NCBI RefSeq assembly: GCF_028583425.1
Contig: NC_072793.1
Location: 61,137,028-61,201,027 of the forward strand
Source: Eublepharis macularius
Lineage: Eukaryota; Chordata; Lepidosauria; Squamata; Eublepharidae
Reading direction: 5' to 3'
DNA length: 64,000 nt
Under the pieces are notes generated by a model. It ran no database searches. It saw only the letters and a program-made list of their open reading frames with translations, and was not told where the DNA came from. Shown one piece after another: positions 24,766 through 38,142 of this stretch. Positions within the stretch are counted from its first letter, which is position 1. Every line of letters begins with the position of its first letter. Both the position numbers and the translations under genes were made by a program.

Positions 24766-26299
24766 CTATATCTATATGCAAGCAGGTATTATCAAACCAA
24801 ACAACCAAAGCTATCTCTGTCCTGAAGCTGGGTGCACACCCTGACTGAAAAGAGTCAAGGGCAAATGATTCATGCAGGAAATCCTGGGATTTCTTTGCCA
24901 CCACCTACTCAGTCACTTTCCCTTAAAAAGGCAAGCTGGAAACCTGCCTATAATTGGCCACCACCTCCAGTATTCTAATTAGAGCTGGGTAAGGATGTGA
25001 TTAACTGATAGCTTTTATCTTTTCTGACATCAAGTGCCCGCTTCTTGTTTCTGTCCCTGATATATCTTGAAATCTTCATTGCACCCAGCATCATTTTAAA
25101 CTTTATTAACATTGCAGTCCTAGACAGAGTTACTGAAATCAATGTAAGTCTTCAGGGCTTCCTAGCAGCTGTTTCAAGTAGTCGATAAACTGCATGGACT
25201 GTTCTGTCATGCCTTGAAGCATCTTTCCCCACCCCTTCTTATGTACTGAATGGGTAGCCTGATAAAGAATTTGAAAACCATTTGTGATAATTTTGTATTG
25301 TATTATGTTATATTCCCAATAAGTGTTACATTGCTGGGGTGGGGGGGGTGGATTTTTTTTAAAGCAATAAACATCGTTTCCTGCAATCTTTGTCTTACTC
25401 TAGGTAATCTCATTCATTCTTTTGGAATCAGTTATATTTTTTACACAGATAACATTCAAGCACTTTCCATTTCAGTTGTTTCCTTCCATTCTTGCAAACA
25501 TCTCCCACCTGTGTGGCTCATTCCCACCTTAAATTCAATATGAATAAAACTGGGTTTCATTGTTTTTCTCCTAAATTTCACTTCCTGTTCTCTGTTCCGT
25601 CAGTCTCCCCATTCACAAATTCTAGGTAAATAATATGATTATAAGTTAAAAGATAAAAAAGTATTTTCCTATTGCTGTTCTGGACAGGAAGACGTTTTCT
25701 GACCTTGTACTATGATTGCATCTTTCTTCTTCCCCGTGCCCATATGGGTCTTAAGTTTTTGTTCAAGAGTCCCCACCATGAGTGTTCTTTAAGCTGATAA
25801 AAGTCCCATCCATCGCGTTTGGATTTGTGGTCTGTGGACTACTGATATTGGCAAAATGATCTCTCTGCTGTTTCAGAACCTGAGCAACTTTTGGAACTGT
25901 AGATAAAATTACACAGTGGAAGTGAAATAGATCAGTAGTTTCTGACCGAAGGCTGGTAGGATCTGGTTACTGCTGAAAGTGAACGTCTGGTAGGATCTCT
26001 GAAATTCTGCCCTGGAAATGTTGAAACCATGGGGAGGGAAACCTTTTTTCTGGATTTTTAAAATGGAAATTTGTAGGGGAGAGGGGATAGAGATATTTTG
26101 TCCTCACCAGTGCAGACTCTTGGTAGTTTTATAGGGCCCATTATAGATTGTATTGTATACTTAAAGTGCTTTTTGAGCCCCCAGCTGAGAGCATGAGTCA
26201 GGTCTTGGACATCTGCCCCAACAGCACCCCGTTCATTCTTATCAAACCAAAATATATTCTACTGCTTTAACAATATAAAGTGCATAACTTATAACGTTC

Positions 26300-28220
26300 A
26301 GCTTCCTGTTTCACAAAGAAGTATTTCCTTTCTCCATCCAGAATCTACTACCTGTCAACTTCATTGGATGCCTTAGTATTTTGGAAGAGGGAGAAAAAGT
26401 GTTCTCTGTCCGCTGTGTATAAATTTATTAACCTCTATCATGCCCTCCCCACTCATCCACCTTGCCTTAGTTTTCTCTTTTCTAAACTGAAATCTCCAGA
26501 ATCTTCAGCCTTTTCATATAGGTCAGGTGCTCCAACCCCTAATCATCTTGATTGCACTCTTCTGTACTTTTTCTAGCTGTGCAACATCCTTCTTAAGATA
26601 CAGTGACCAGAACTGCATAGAGTATTCCAATGAGGACACACCATAGGTCTGTATAGGGGCATTATAATATCAGCTGTTTGGCTACTTTTCCTAATAATCC
26701 CCAAAACTAAGTTTGCCTTTTTCTTTGCTGCAGCACACTGGGTTGACTCTTTCATTGAACTATCCACTATGAGCCCACGGTCTCTTTTCCTCTCAGTCTC
26801 AGTAAGATTAGACTCTATTAGTATATACTTAAAGTTGGGCCTATTTGTTCTGGTGTGCATCACCTTACACTTACCTACACTGAACTTCATTTGCCACATA
26901 GTTGCCCACTCATCCAATTTGTGGAGATCCTGGAGCATTTCACAGTTGGCCTTGGTGTCACCATCCTAAATAACTGGATGTCATCTGTAAACTTGACCAT
27001 TACACGGCTCACCTCTAGTTCCTGATCATTTATGACCAATTTAACTAGCAGCAGCCCCGGTACTGATTCTTGTTGTATCCCACTGCTTATTTCCCTCCAT
27101 TGGGGGAACGTCCATTTATTCCTACCCTCTAGTTCCTTCCATTGAACTAGTTTTTAATCCATATGAGGAGCCATTCTCCTCCTGAGACTTGTTTAGTTCT
27201 CTAATAAGTCTTTGGTGAGATACCTTGTCAAAAAACCTTTTTAGAGTCCCAGTATATAATGTCTACTAAGTCACTGTTATTTATATGTTTGTTCACTTTC
27301 TTGAAGAACTCCAAATGGGTGACGACGCAGGACTTCCATTTTCAGAAGCCCTCAGTAGGTTTTGTTACTCTATGTGCCTAATAAATCTATCTTCGATTAC
27401 AAATTTCTACTAATTTGCCTGGGGCAGATGGATGTTGGGCTATCTTGCATGTAATTTTCTGGTTCCTCTCTTTAAAAATTGGTATAACATTTGCTACTCT
27501 CCAGTCTTCTGGTACAGTAGCTGATTTTAGTGACAAGTTACATATGTGGGATAGTAGATTAAGCAATCTCACGTTTGATTGAATTCCATAAGAACTCTTG
27601 GGTTGTATGCCATCAGGACCCAAAGACTTAATGATTTTTAACTTCATCTCTTATCACCTCCATTTGACTCAGTTCTCTATTCCTGAAAATAGATGCCCTT
27701 CCTGAAAATAGTGACTGTGATGTGGGTATATGCCTCACACTTTCAACAGTGCAAAGAATCCATTTAGCCTCTTTGCCATCTCCCCATCTTCCTTTAGCAA
27801 ACTTTATTCTCCGATCATCCAAAGCCTAACTTCTTCTCTAGCTAGTTTTCTGCTCTGGATATATGCTTATTTTTTATCTTGATGCTTTTAACAATCTGTT
27901 CCTCAAATTCTCTTTTTGCATGCCTAGTTAATAACTTACATTTCTTTTGCTAAACCATATGGTCCCTTCTGTTCACTTCATTGCAGAAGACCTTCCACTG
28001 TTTAAAAAAGAGCCTTTTTGTTTTTTTTTTATGACTTCCTTGATTTGGGTTGCTGAGCATGCAGGCATTATTTTAGACATGGCAATATCTTTCCTAACCT
28101 GGAGAATGCATTCCATATGGGCTTCAGTTAGTGTGGTTTATATAGCTTCCAGGACTTGACTCGTGTCTCCCATTCAGTTTCTTTTTAACTATTTCCCTCA
28201 TTTTTGTAAAGTTCTCTCTT
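26300..28220 (-). mobile_element. CR1 LINE, ORF2 reverse transcriptase and 3' UTR
   Basis: On the - strand, a finger-domain-like stretch (IIKSLGPDGIQPK, about 27645-27600) is followed by ATVPEDWRVANVIPIFKE near 27520. A catalytic-loop remnant reads FTDDIQLF (about 26970-26994; the family norm is FADD). The conserved C-terminal block includes EWATMWQMKFSVGKCKVMHT (about 26905-26850). A typical 3' UTR runs to about 26300. Stops and frameshifts show it is dead. The element is interrupted at 28222-28424 by an inserted hairpin and continues to 29900. Confidence 0.85.
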
Positions 28221-28221
28221 T

Positions 28222-28424
28222 TGGAATAGAAAAGAGCAGTAGTCCAGTAGAACCTATAAGACTAACAAAATTAGTGGTAGGTTATGAGCTTTCATGAGCC
28301 GCGGTGAGCTGTGGCTCACAAAGGCTCATACCCTACCACTAATTTTGTTCGTCTTATAGGTGCTACAGAACAATTGCTCTTTTCCACTGCTACAGACAGA
28401 CTAACACGGCTACCCATCTTGATC
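28222..28424. repeat. Inverted-repeat insertion inside the CR1 element
   Basis: A left arm (about 28226-28300, including AACAAAATTAGTGGTAGG) is complementary to a right arm (about 28318-28382, including CCTACCACTAATTTTGTT). They lie around a short GC-rich centre near 28300-28315. A terminal CAGACTAACACGGCTACCCA follows. The arms belong to the same repeat family as 5455-5580. Flanking CTCTCTTTTGGAA and CTCTGTCTTTTGAAA are similar and may be a diverged target duplication. Confidence 0.75.
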
Positions 28425-29900
28425 TCTGTCTTTTGAAATGTTATTTTTTGGGCTTTAGGGGTAACTTTCCATTGACATGAATGCTGAACTTAATAGCTTT
28501 GTGGTCACTGCTCCCAACTGGTACAAAAACATCTACATCTCTCACTAGGTCTTGAGCCCTGCACAGAACCAAGTCCAAGATCACTGCCATTCTTGCTGGT
28601 TCTGTGACCAGCTGTTCTAGTGCACAGTCATTTATGATGTCTAGGAGTCTCATTTTTTACAGCATGACTCAAGGACATGTTTACCTAGTCAATGTGAGAG
28701 TGGTTGACATCACCCAGTATCAACATTATCTGCTTTAGTCACCTCCTTTATTTCCTACTTCATCTTGAGATCAGACTCAAGTGTTTGATCAAGTGGGCTA
28801 TAGTACACTCCTATTTTTGAGTAACGCTTAAGGCCCTTTATATTCATATTGCTGTTGGAGAGTTCATTCTCTAATGTTTTTGAACTTATTTGATCCTATG
28901 CCTTCTTTGACGTGCAACACCTCCTCCAATACGTCCTTCTCTGTTCTCGCTTAGAGCTTATACCCAGAGATGACCATATCCCATTGATTTCCTCCCATTC
29001 TGCCATGTTTCTGAAACACCCACTATATCTAAATTGTTATTTAGCACCAAGCTCCCTCATCTTGGCTTGGAGCCTCCTAGCACTGGCAGATAAGTACATG
29101 TAAAGCATTTTCCTCTCCAACAAGCCTCATCTCCAGGGGCCTCTTTGTCTCCATAAATTTCCCTCCTTTGTCACCCTACTCTCATTCCTGAATTCTGTTG
29201 TGCTCCTACCAATATTATGCTAAATGTTTACACTATCATCTCTGTGGACTGAATTACCCCAAACTGGAGGCTCCCCCTGTCCAGTCAGCTTTCCCCCTGG
29301 GATTAGTTTAAAAGATGTTCTGTCACCTTTTTGATATGAAGTGCTAGCACTGTGGTTCCTGTTTGGTTCAAGTGAGGCCCTTCTCATTTTACAGGTTTGG
29401 CTTGTCCCAGAAAGTTCCCCAGTGCCTCACAAGTCTAAATCCTTCCTCCAGTACCACATTCCCATCCATGTGTTGAAACTCCTAATCTATGCTTGTCTGG
29501 CTGGCCATGCATGTGGAATGAGTAGCAGTTTTGAGGATGCTCCCTTTGAGATCCTAGCTCTTAACTTTCTGTCTAGTAACCTGAATTTTCCTCCGTAACC
29601 ACATGACTGCATTTCCCAATGTCATTGGTGCTAATGTGCCACACAAATACTGACTCCTCACCAGCACTGTATATCAAGCTATTTAGACAGCCCCGTGATG
29701 TCTGCAACCTTCACATTAGGTAGGCAAGTCACCATATGGTCAAAAACTCCTTTCATAGACTCCCTCTCTATATTCCTCATAAGTGAATCAGCCACTACCA
29801 AAAGCCCATCTCCCCCTTAACACTAGAGGAACATCCTTGGTATGAGAGGATATTGGCCCTTCATCCTTGACACTCTCTTACCTCAAGCCCCTCTGTGGAG
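28425..29900 (-). mobile_element. CR1 LINE, 5' continuation: endonuclease and ORF1 esterase remnant
   Basis: The - strand translation at 28653-28441 gives endonuclease-domain sequence (LVTEPAR, LDLVLCRAQDLV, VPVGSSDHKAI, with the S-D-H catalytic box). Further upstream, about 29680-29600, it gives HISTNDIGKCSHV. This matches the G-T-N-D block of the SGNH-type esterase domain of CR1 ORF1. Part of both CR1 ORFs is therefore preserved, in the order expected for a nearly full-length element. It is inactive because of many frame breaks. Confidence 0.8.
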
Positions 29901-30274
29901 CATTAGCAGTTAGCAATCAAAGGACAAGCGTGGTGGGTAAATTTCTCATATAGAGAGGAAGGGATTTGAGACAGCTAATCTTGCTGCAAAAGCCTACTTA
30001 ATCTGACACATTTCTGGCACATTGTACAAAGGGTAAACAAAACAGAAATCACTGTAGCCTTGGCTGTCTAAGCTCCATTCTCTTGTACTGACTCATACCA
30101 GTTATTCAAACCCACTGTTCAACGATGCACTTCCTCTACAATATCTCCCACAATAAGTTGCTAAGAAACATCTAGCAAGTATGTGTGGTTCTACCTTTCA
30201 CATGCTCTCATGATTTCCCCACTCCTACTAAATGTGGGTATTGATGAACGTTATTGTGTGTGCTAGGTCTTTGT

Positions 30275-30290
30275 GTGGGGGGGGGGGGGC
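30275..30290. repeat. Poly-G tract
   Basis: A run of more than ten G residues. Comparable G or C runs lie near 13840, 14336, 35059, 40442, 42601, 42851 and 43030. Confidence 0.85.
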
Positions 30291-31861
30291 GGTACTCACA
30301 CCGGCACTGAGTACTGGCAACTTTTATGGGACTCTTACTAAGAACTGAATGGGGAACTGGAGGAAATCTGTTCAATCTTATAGATGAGTACAGGCACTTT
30401 TTTCCTTTTTACAAACAGAAAATGCATTGATTTATACCCCCTAGAAGGAATCCTAGTTTATAGTCTTTGGGTCATTCTGAGCTGAGATCTGAAAGGAAAT
30501 GGCTGAAGTTTATGGGGTGGTTCAGCCTTTTTACTTCATTTTCTCTACCTTACAAATTCCTGGAGTAAGGTTGCATTAAAAGAAAATAAGCATGATTGCT
30601 TCTTGTTTCTCTCTTGTGCGCGTATAAATCAGTACTTTGTTACTCTCATTTGCAGTTGTTGGATGCAAGCTGAATGTGAAGGTCCCCATGTAAAGAAACA
30701 CCCTGCTTTTTAAAGTATTTCTGTCATGAGAGAAATTCTTCTTTTGAAGTGTTTCCAAAGAACGCTCTTCAGAAGGGCACACCTCCTATTGTGAGGTATT
30801 CTCCTGCTTCCAGCTCAGTGCTTCAGCATTAATCTTACAATTTGGGAAAGTTCCATGACAAAATACTTATAATTCAAGAAGACACAGACTTGGGCTGGTT
30901 TTGCACTGCACTGTGGTCCCCTTCTACCACACAAATGGCTATGAGGGTGTGGTACATCATTTACAGAATGTGTGCTTGTGAAGTAACATTTGTAGAATGA
31001 ATATATCTTACCATATCCCTGTTTAAGGTGGAGGAAGTTCCATATGGATATTTTGTACTGACTTAGCTATATATGATACTCAACAATGGTGGTACAGCTG
31101 TCCTGGGGTTGATTCACTTCAGAGTTGGTGGTATTCACATGTCAGAATATTTACTGTTCCAAAACCATTCAGCATAAAGAGAACTAGCATAGTGTGTGGG
31201 GTGGGTGGGTGGGAATGAGACTAGAACGCATTTCCCTGATATGTTTTCCTCCTCATGATCCATGGAGTTTGTGAATCTTGGGAATATTCAGTAAGCATAT
31301 GTATTTTGAAGTGAGAATCCAAGGAAGCCTGTACCCCGTGTTTCTTCTGAAGGTACAGATTCATTCTAGAATGTTTTTGAAAGTTCTTTATAGTTACTGG
31401 GTAAATTACTGCCTCCTGTTTGATCTCCCTCCCAGGCTCTGAACATTCTTGGTGCATTCCTTGGCTCATATGAGAGTATGATAAAGTTCAGGGAAGTTGA
31501 CTCTTAATTATAATAACTGTTCTTAACATCTTTTAAAATATCACACCATGATCAGGATCATACAAATTAAATGTGGTAAATGCGTTTCATTGCTTCTGTG
31601 CCAAATTGCAGCATGCTTCAAGTCTGAGATGCAGTACCTGTTTGTTTTAACTTTTTTTGAGGAGGGGAGGCAAAGGGCTAGTGAAATTGAGAATGATTTT
31701 GTCTCCCAGCGATCATAACAGTTTCTGCTAACAAGATGCTTTCTGCAAATGCAGCTCCCTATTCCCTGGTCTCTTCCTGGGAGGGGGTAGTATTTCCCTG
31801 TTTTAAAGCTCTGTGGTTTATTTCCCAAATCCCTTCTTTTTCCTGCTTTACACATTGTGAC

Positions 31862-31990
31862 GATATCAAGGCAGATGGTAGAGCCATCTTGCTGAAGCTG
31901 AGCAGCTCAGTGCCTAGGTAGGAGACCCCCTGGAAATCTTATGTGCCCTACCTTGCACTCTGTGGTAAATGAAAGGCAGGATAGAAATGT
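31862..31990 (+). mobile_element. Possible 5S-like SINE, diverged family
   Basis: The central GCTGAAGCTGAGCAGCTCAG followed by AGGTAGGAGACCCCCTGGAA resembles the 5S rRNA internal control region. The tail (AATGAAAGGCAGGATAGAAAT) differs from the other 5S-SINEs here. It may be an older or separate 5S-derived family. A GT microsatellite lies just downstream. Confidence 0.45.
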
Positions 31991-32011
31991 AGTACACGGT
32001 CATATACCGTG

Positions 32012-32031
32012 TTGTGTGTGTGTGTGTGTGT
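32012..32031. repeat. (GT)n microsatellite
   Basis: About nine GT units, slightly interrupted at both ends. Confidence 0.9.
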
Positions 32032-32934
32032 TGTATATGGTCTGTGCTGGATGGAGGTCTGTGACCAGCCAGATGCAAGGCTACGTTGTATACATGTAAT
32101 GAGTTATGACATTTCAAGTATAACACTGAAGTGTGCTAGTTAAATGTTGCTCTGCTGTGAAGTACCATCTATTGAGGGGAAGTCAGAAAGAGAACTGCTT
32201 TCAACTTGTGGTCTGGCTGTAATGTCAACATTAATCCTAGCTTCTGCGTAGAACATTATTGATGTAGACAGCTTGCACTGAATTAATTAGAAAGCAATTA
32301 ACCATCCTAGTGTCCTGAGATAATCTGAGCAATTGCTTGATGTATTGTAGCATAAGTGTGTTGCAAGCAAATGTTTGTTCCTTCCATTTTAACACTCCTG
32401 ACACATGAGGGGTGGGCAAGCCCACTGCTTGCTGTGCTTCTTTTATTCTCAGTCAGAATATTTTTTGAAACCTCAAATGCTCAGATCAATACAGTTGTGG
32501 CTTTTGTTTAAAAAAATGTACGTGGTTTTGTGGGAAAGTGATAGGGAATAAGGTCAAGACCTGCATTACTTCTGTGTCATTAACTGGGAGTACTGTTTTC
32601 TATGGATTAGTCTCCCCCGTTACATATATTAACCAGTAAAGGCAAAAAGGGACTCCCTTGTCTTTCTGGTTTGAAAACACATCAGTTGGCACTTACTTTA
32701 ATTTTAACAATATTTTAGAAAAGTTTGTTATTTTTATTGTTTATTTGTATTTACTTATGATGACATATTCTGAGTGCTGTCCTTCCCCCACTCTCACACA
32801 CACACCCAGCCCAACCACACATTTCTAGTTATAGCTCTGTGTAAGGGTATCAAACAAATTAGATGAAGAACAAAAGTGTTAGCAAACTGAAGCAAAGATG
32901 GCAAAAGTGGATTGAGCACAGGCTGCATTTGGAT

Positions 32935-33150
32935 GTAACAGTCAACTCCGGTTTGATCAAACCTGGGTTAGTTCTGATGTCTAAATGCAGATTAAGAAAA
33001 ATCACTGGGATTTGTTAGCTGGCTCCAGTTAATATTTTCAAATAATGATTTGTAGCTGTTTTTATTTTTTTAACCACAGTTTATATTGCAATTTGTTCCT
33101 ACATCTGCATGTATACCTGAACCACAGTTTTAACAGTACTGCACTTCTGG
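32935..33150. repeat. Candidate palindromic MITE
   Basis: TTTGGATGTAACAGTCAACTC and a later ACAGTTTTAACAGTACTGCAC flank AT-rich sequence with repeated ACCACAGTTT blocks and GGTTTGATCAAACC palindromes. The similarity of the two ends is weak. I report it only as a possible old inverted-repeat element. Confidence 0.3.
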
Positions 33151-33399
33151 GCTGCCTGCTCACAGAGGTGGCAGTATATGAAGGATGTCCTCCTTGTGGA
33201 AAAAGACAAAAAGTGTACAAGTCAGAGTTTATGTACAACCAGGTTGTTACTTAAATTGCAATCCTATGTAGAATCGCTCCAGTCTAAGCCCCCCAAAATA
33301 AATGTAGTAAGACTAGAGTAACTCTGCGTAGTATTTCCCTGTTACAGTGTCAGCCTAAGCAAAATTGCACCTTGTTTTATTTTATTTTTTCACTTTTGC

Positions 33400-34030
33400 T
33401 TACTTCTATATTTTATTTATAGTCCTTTTTCACTGAGACTCAAGGTGAATTATACAGTATATGTCAATCAGGTCAGCATCTGGAACATTCAATAAACAAT
33501 ACATTCAATAAACCATAAAATAGAAATTTGAAAACAAGATGAAATCTAATGCAAAGTGGAAACAATTCTGAAACAAAGCATTAGCAAATTGACATATTAA
33601 CGACATGAAGAAACTATCCAGTAGGAGCATGGAGATTGTAGAGCGCTGTCCAGTCCTAGCAGACTGCAGAACATCCTGTTCAGCTGAGTGAAGCTGCTGT
33701 GGTGGAGACTGAGGGATATGAAGGACCGAGGCGATGAAGGACTTCATATGTGACAGCCAAAACCTTGAATTGAGTCCAGTAACTGATAGGTAGGCAATGG
33801 AGTGACTGTAGAATAGGAGTAATACGCATGCTACGCTTAGCTTCTGATAATAATTGAGCAGCGGTGTTCTGCACCAGCTTGAGTCTCTTACTTGGCTTTG
33901 AAGGGAAACCTGTGTAGTGTGCATTACAGTAGTCTAGTCTTGAAGTCACTATGATGTGAATCTAGGTGGCCAAATCTGCCGTGTCAAGGTAGGAGGCCAT
34001 CTTCTGGGCTAAACTTTTAAGTCCATTGAA
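33400..34030 (-). mobile_element. L2-type LINE 3' part, reverse orientation
   Basis: The - strand translation contains SRLDYCNAHYTGFP, LKLVQNTAAQLLSE, and SLHCLPISYWTQFKVLAVTY (about 33945-33750). These are the signature C-terminal blocks of the L2 reverse transcriptase ORF. The 3' UTR extends down to about 33400, ending with the GACTATAAATAAAATAT-like tail. Related copies lie at 19330-22135 and 22850-23845. Confidence 0.85.
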
Positions 34031-34404
34031 GGTTTAACTTGCAGTTTTTGCAACAAAGTAGCCCCATTCAGAAAGCACAGCAGACCTCTCTTTACGATTG
34101 GTACAGAAGCGGCTGGCTTGCTGTAATGAATTTCCTCCCTCCTTGGCTCATCTAGGAATCAAAATTGAAAGCTGGCCTTCAGCCAGACTCCTGTTTATCG
34201 TGATGCCCAGAGGCAGGATGTCACCTTTCCCAATGGGAACACTGAACGCTTTTGAGAGGAAGCTCCTGTGGAAGAGTTCAATGTTTTCAATGTTAGAATA
34301 CATTTTCTTTTATTTCCTACAAAACTTGTATGTTTTATTTTTAATTTCCCACCCCCATGTTTTCAGATGGCAAAAAATAAGATGCAGGTGCTAAGGTAAC
34401 ATTA

Positions 34405-34705
34405 CATCCTAACAGTTTGCAGCACTGTCTTCCTAGTAATGGATATATTTGTAATTTTGCTTGTAGAAAGCTAAGGCATTTATACTTTTAAATTTCATAA
34501 ACATGTCAAATAGTATATGCTAAGTAATTTATAATGCATGCATACTATGCTTAAAGTAGTAAAATAAGAAAAAGTAAATATTGTACATATTCCAGTTTTC
34601 CCCAAAAATTTCAATCCCCCCCTCCCTGGGAAAAAAAAACCAACCCTAGGAAAAAACCCTAAAGTTTTCCCATGACTTCAAAATTTCTGGAAATCTTGCA
34701 TTTCT
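34405..34705 (+). repeat. AT-rich interspersed repeat family, copy 2
   Basis: It has the same ordered blocks as at 11430: CAGTTTGCAGCACTGTC, AATTTTGCTTGTAGAAAGCT, GGCATTTATACTTTTAAATT, ATAAACATGTCAAATAG, TATGCTAAGTAA, AAAAACCCTAAAG, TTTTCCCATG and TTTCTGGAAATCTTGCATTTC. Confidence 0.75.
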
Positions 34706-35395
34706 CATCACAAACAAGATTGTCATATCTGAATGCATCCTTGATGTAGGTTGTATGACTGTAATCTTTGGTGATGCAGCTATTGAACTTCATGTTTCCT
34801 ACTGTAGTCCTAACTCTATAATGCTGCCAGTTTTTACTTCTTTTAAATTATATGTAGTTGTATTTCTTCAGGCATGTTCTGGATTTTTTAAATTAATCAA
34901 ACTAAAGTAAAACTGCCCAGTCCCACATGAAAAACAGATAAAACATAATTTATACACATTAGCACCCATTTATAAATCTTATTTAAATCTGACATCCCTT
35001 TTTTGTAAGCTATTATTTCAGTCAGCTGTAAGATCCTTCTGTTGTATTCACTCAGTATTGGGGGGGGGGGGTATTACCAGCCCCCAAGGACCTGAGTATC
35101 TACATCCTCTCTTCTTTTTGTCTTGGAAGCATGTCAGTTGGCATCTAATGATTGATAATGCTATTATGTTCTAGTGATGCCATTCTGCCATTTACATTGG
35201 CCACACTAGATAGTTCCAACGTAAGAGAACAAATAGATACAAATAGGACATTAAAAACCAATACTCAGAAACTGATAGGGGTGCATCTCAGTACCCCAGG
35301 GTTTTTAGTTACAGAAAAAAAGCTTGAAGTAGTCAACAGAAAAGTTTCAAAAAGTTGGGTGTGGTCTACAACAGCTTACGAGTGGATCATATACT

Positions 35396-35760
35396 CCAGT
35401 GTTCCCCAACTCAGCCCCCAGTGGATCTTTCCCAGGTGCCCACCTTGTGTTTCAGAAAGGTAAACAGGGCCTTTGTGAAGGCAGGACCAGTGACTGGCTG
35501 CTGTCATAAAAATATAGGGACTTTTCACCCGAATCCTCCCCTCAGCTCCCAGGAGAAGGATCCATGATCCTGGAAAGACAACCCATGAATCAGCTGTCCA
35601 GTATGGGGGGTGGAGCATGGGGCAGCAGCTGTGGCAGTAGCACCTCAGTCAGTTGTCTGGCGGGTGGGAAAAGGGATCATTTGGGCAGCATCTGTGATGC
35701 CTGGTCAGCTGTCCAAGCACAACAAGAGGAAGCCAACCTTTTTACTTAGAGCTGGGGCAG
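35396..35760 (+). mobile_element. hAT-like DNA element, left end only
   Basis: It begins CAGTGTTCCCCAACTCAGCC, similar to the hAT-type ends at 7206 and 10849. It continues CCAGGTGCCCACCTTGTGTT, AGGGCCTTTGTGAAGGCAGG and GACTGGCTGCTG, a body that I associate with common squamate DNA elements. The right end and target duplication are not identifiable. Confidence 0.4.
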
Positions 35761-38142
35761 GCAGTAAATTGTAGAAATGCTTGACTTCCTGTTGCTTTGA
35801 GGTGGCTGTACAGGAAAAGCAGGAGAAGAGAAAAGTGAGGTTGGCAAGAGAGTAAAATGCATTGTTCTACTCCTTGTGTTGGCATCTGGCGCTCTCTCTC
35901 TCTGTCCTCAGCAAATGACCGGGCTCAGCACAAGCACACTTCCCTGATTTTCTTCTTACCCCAGCTTTGAGGAGAAGAGCTGGACTTACTCATGCTGTCC
36001 TGGGGCGGCTGCTGAGGAGAGCGAGAGAGAAGTGTCAAGCACAGTTAAGCACTGCAATTTAATACTCCCTCTTGGGCAGCATGGCTGTATTCTTGTTATC
36101 CCCACCTGAGCTGCTTCTTCGTGTGTATTTATATCCTCCATCTCCCTCTTCCTCCTACATATGTATATATGTGTTTAGCTGTGCCTTGTGTGACAGCCAT
36201 TTTGTGGTGGTGCTCACCTTCCTACCTCAAAATTCCAAAGGTGCCTGCAGGCTTACAGAGTTTAGAGACTTTGACCCCTGGCTTACATGTCTTATTCTGA
36301 AGTGTAAAGTCACTTATTTCTTTGGAGCAATCCCCCATCTTCTGCTGTTCGTCAGTTTGGATTTATCTCTGCCAACTGAACGTAACATCTGCTGAAGTGG
36401 AATCCAGCTCACAAAACTTTAGCCACAACAAATTAATGAGTGTTTAAGATGTTGCATTAGTTCACTATTTAAAATCACTTCCATATCTGTTTTATATTTA
36501 TATGCTTAAAATCCCAATTAAGATTCTATATAACTTTTGATAGCGTTCTCTTATTCATACTGTTCATTAATTTCTCAAAATATTTTTCCCATCTTGAATG
36601 ATCAGTTCATTGTTCCTATTCTCTTAATTCTGGCAAGATACGCTGACTGAGGCTGCAACATTACCTGTAGCCCACAAATTGGCAACCATGTGAAAGCTCT
36701 CATTCTACTCAAAGGCAAAGGATGGAACTGTTCATTCTTATGCCTCATTCTTATGCTCTGTTCTCTTTTTGCTTATGTCCATCATTAGAAGGCCCTCACA
36801 GGGCCTCAGGTGGAATTGCCAGCAAACTCTGCAATGGTTATCTGAACCAGTTCCTATTTTAGTAGTAGTATGATTCTGTATTTTAGAAATAATCTTACAA
36901 ATGGATATGCCATCTTCTGGATTCCATAACAGATCATGGGCTGATTAAAAAAATCTGCTTGACCTTTCACCTGGAGCCTTGTGTAATCTGGTATTGGTAC
37001 TTCTGCATTCTTCAAAATGCTTCTTGTTTTACTGGAATCCAGACAAGTTTTTCACCTTGAGCAATTTAGAAGGGGTGTGTGGCTTGCTTGCGGCATTACT
37101 TTCTCCTCCCAACCCCAATGGCCAGTTTCTATTTCCCTTTCTGCTTGCTGAGAAATGACATTTGCCTCTGCCACCAGCATAAAATCTCATGAGCATACTC
37201 TGTTTGCTTAGTACATTTAACAGGGGCATGTCTGGCTGCCACTCCTCTCAAAGGTTAAATCCTGAATGTTTTCCTCTTCATGCTTACATTCTGATGCATT
37301 GCTAAGGTTTCTCTTGGGATTCAGTAGGAGATGATCAGTTGATCATTGTCCCTTTTCCCACCCCAAACTTCTGGCTGTGTTTTCTTGGACCTTCTCCTGT
37401 TGCTGCCGGGAGATTCTCTCTAGAAGGGTGAGCTGTGCTTTATGATGCTGAATACCAGAAATCAGAACCAAAACTCAAAAAGTTGTTCGTCTGCAAATCA
37501 AAACTGCTCGGCCACAACACCATTGTCATTACAGCTGTTTACCTTCCCACCCACTTTTCCACGCAGTTACTGCAGTTGCTCTCTAATTGTTGCAAGAGAT
37601 CAAAATATTTGCCCTGAAGGTAGCTCCTTTGGGGGAGGATGTCTCATTTTCAAAGCATTCAGGACAAACTACCTTATACCACAGAACATGTGATTCTTTC
37701 CCAGATAATGCAGCTGTGGACAAGTGCTGTGTGGAATGTAGTTGTGCAAGTGAAGCAAGTACTATTGCTTGAGACGTGAATCATAATGAACATAACTTGG
37801 GGTGCTTGTGCCATTTTCATAACATTTCAAGTGTCACTTATGCTTTTAGATGCTGAGTGTGTATTTGTTCCAGATTTGGGACAGGCCTGGTTTCCCAAAA
37901 GCTTTATTTTACTAACTCCTCATTCAAAGCTGTCCCCCCTTGGATGACACCATCCAGTTCTGTTGCTGGACAGAAGGCGACCTTTTTTCTATTCCGAAGT
38001 GCTCTCCTTGCTGTATCATTCCAAGGCAAATAATGTCATATACCTTTTACTTAAAAGCAAGCATTGGCACAGCTTATCAACATCCTATATAAATTCTCCT
38101 AGATTTATCTCTGTACAGACCAACCACCCCACATGTTTACTC

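Noticed and set aside
34098..34394. A 98-codon + strand open frame in intron 1
   Set aside because: It has no recognisable domain, splice context or repeat protein motif, and its length is compatible with chance.
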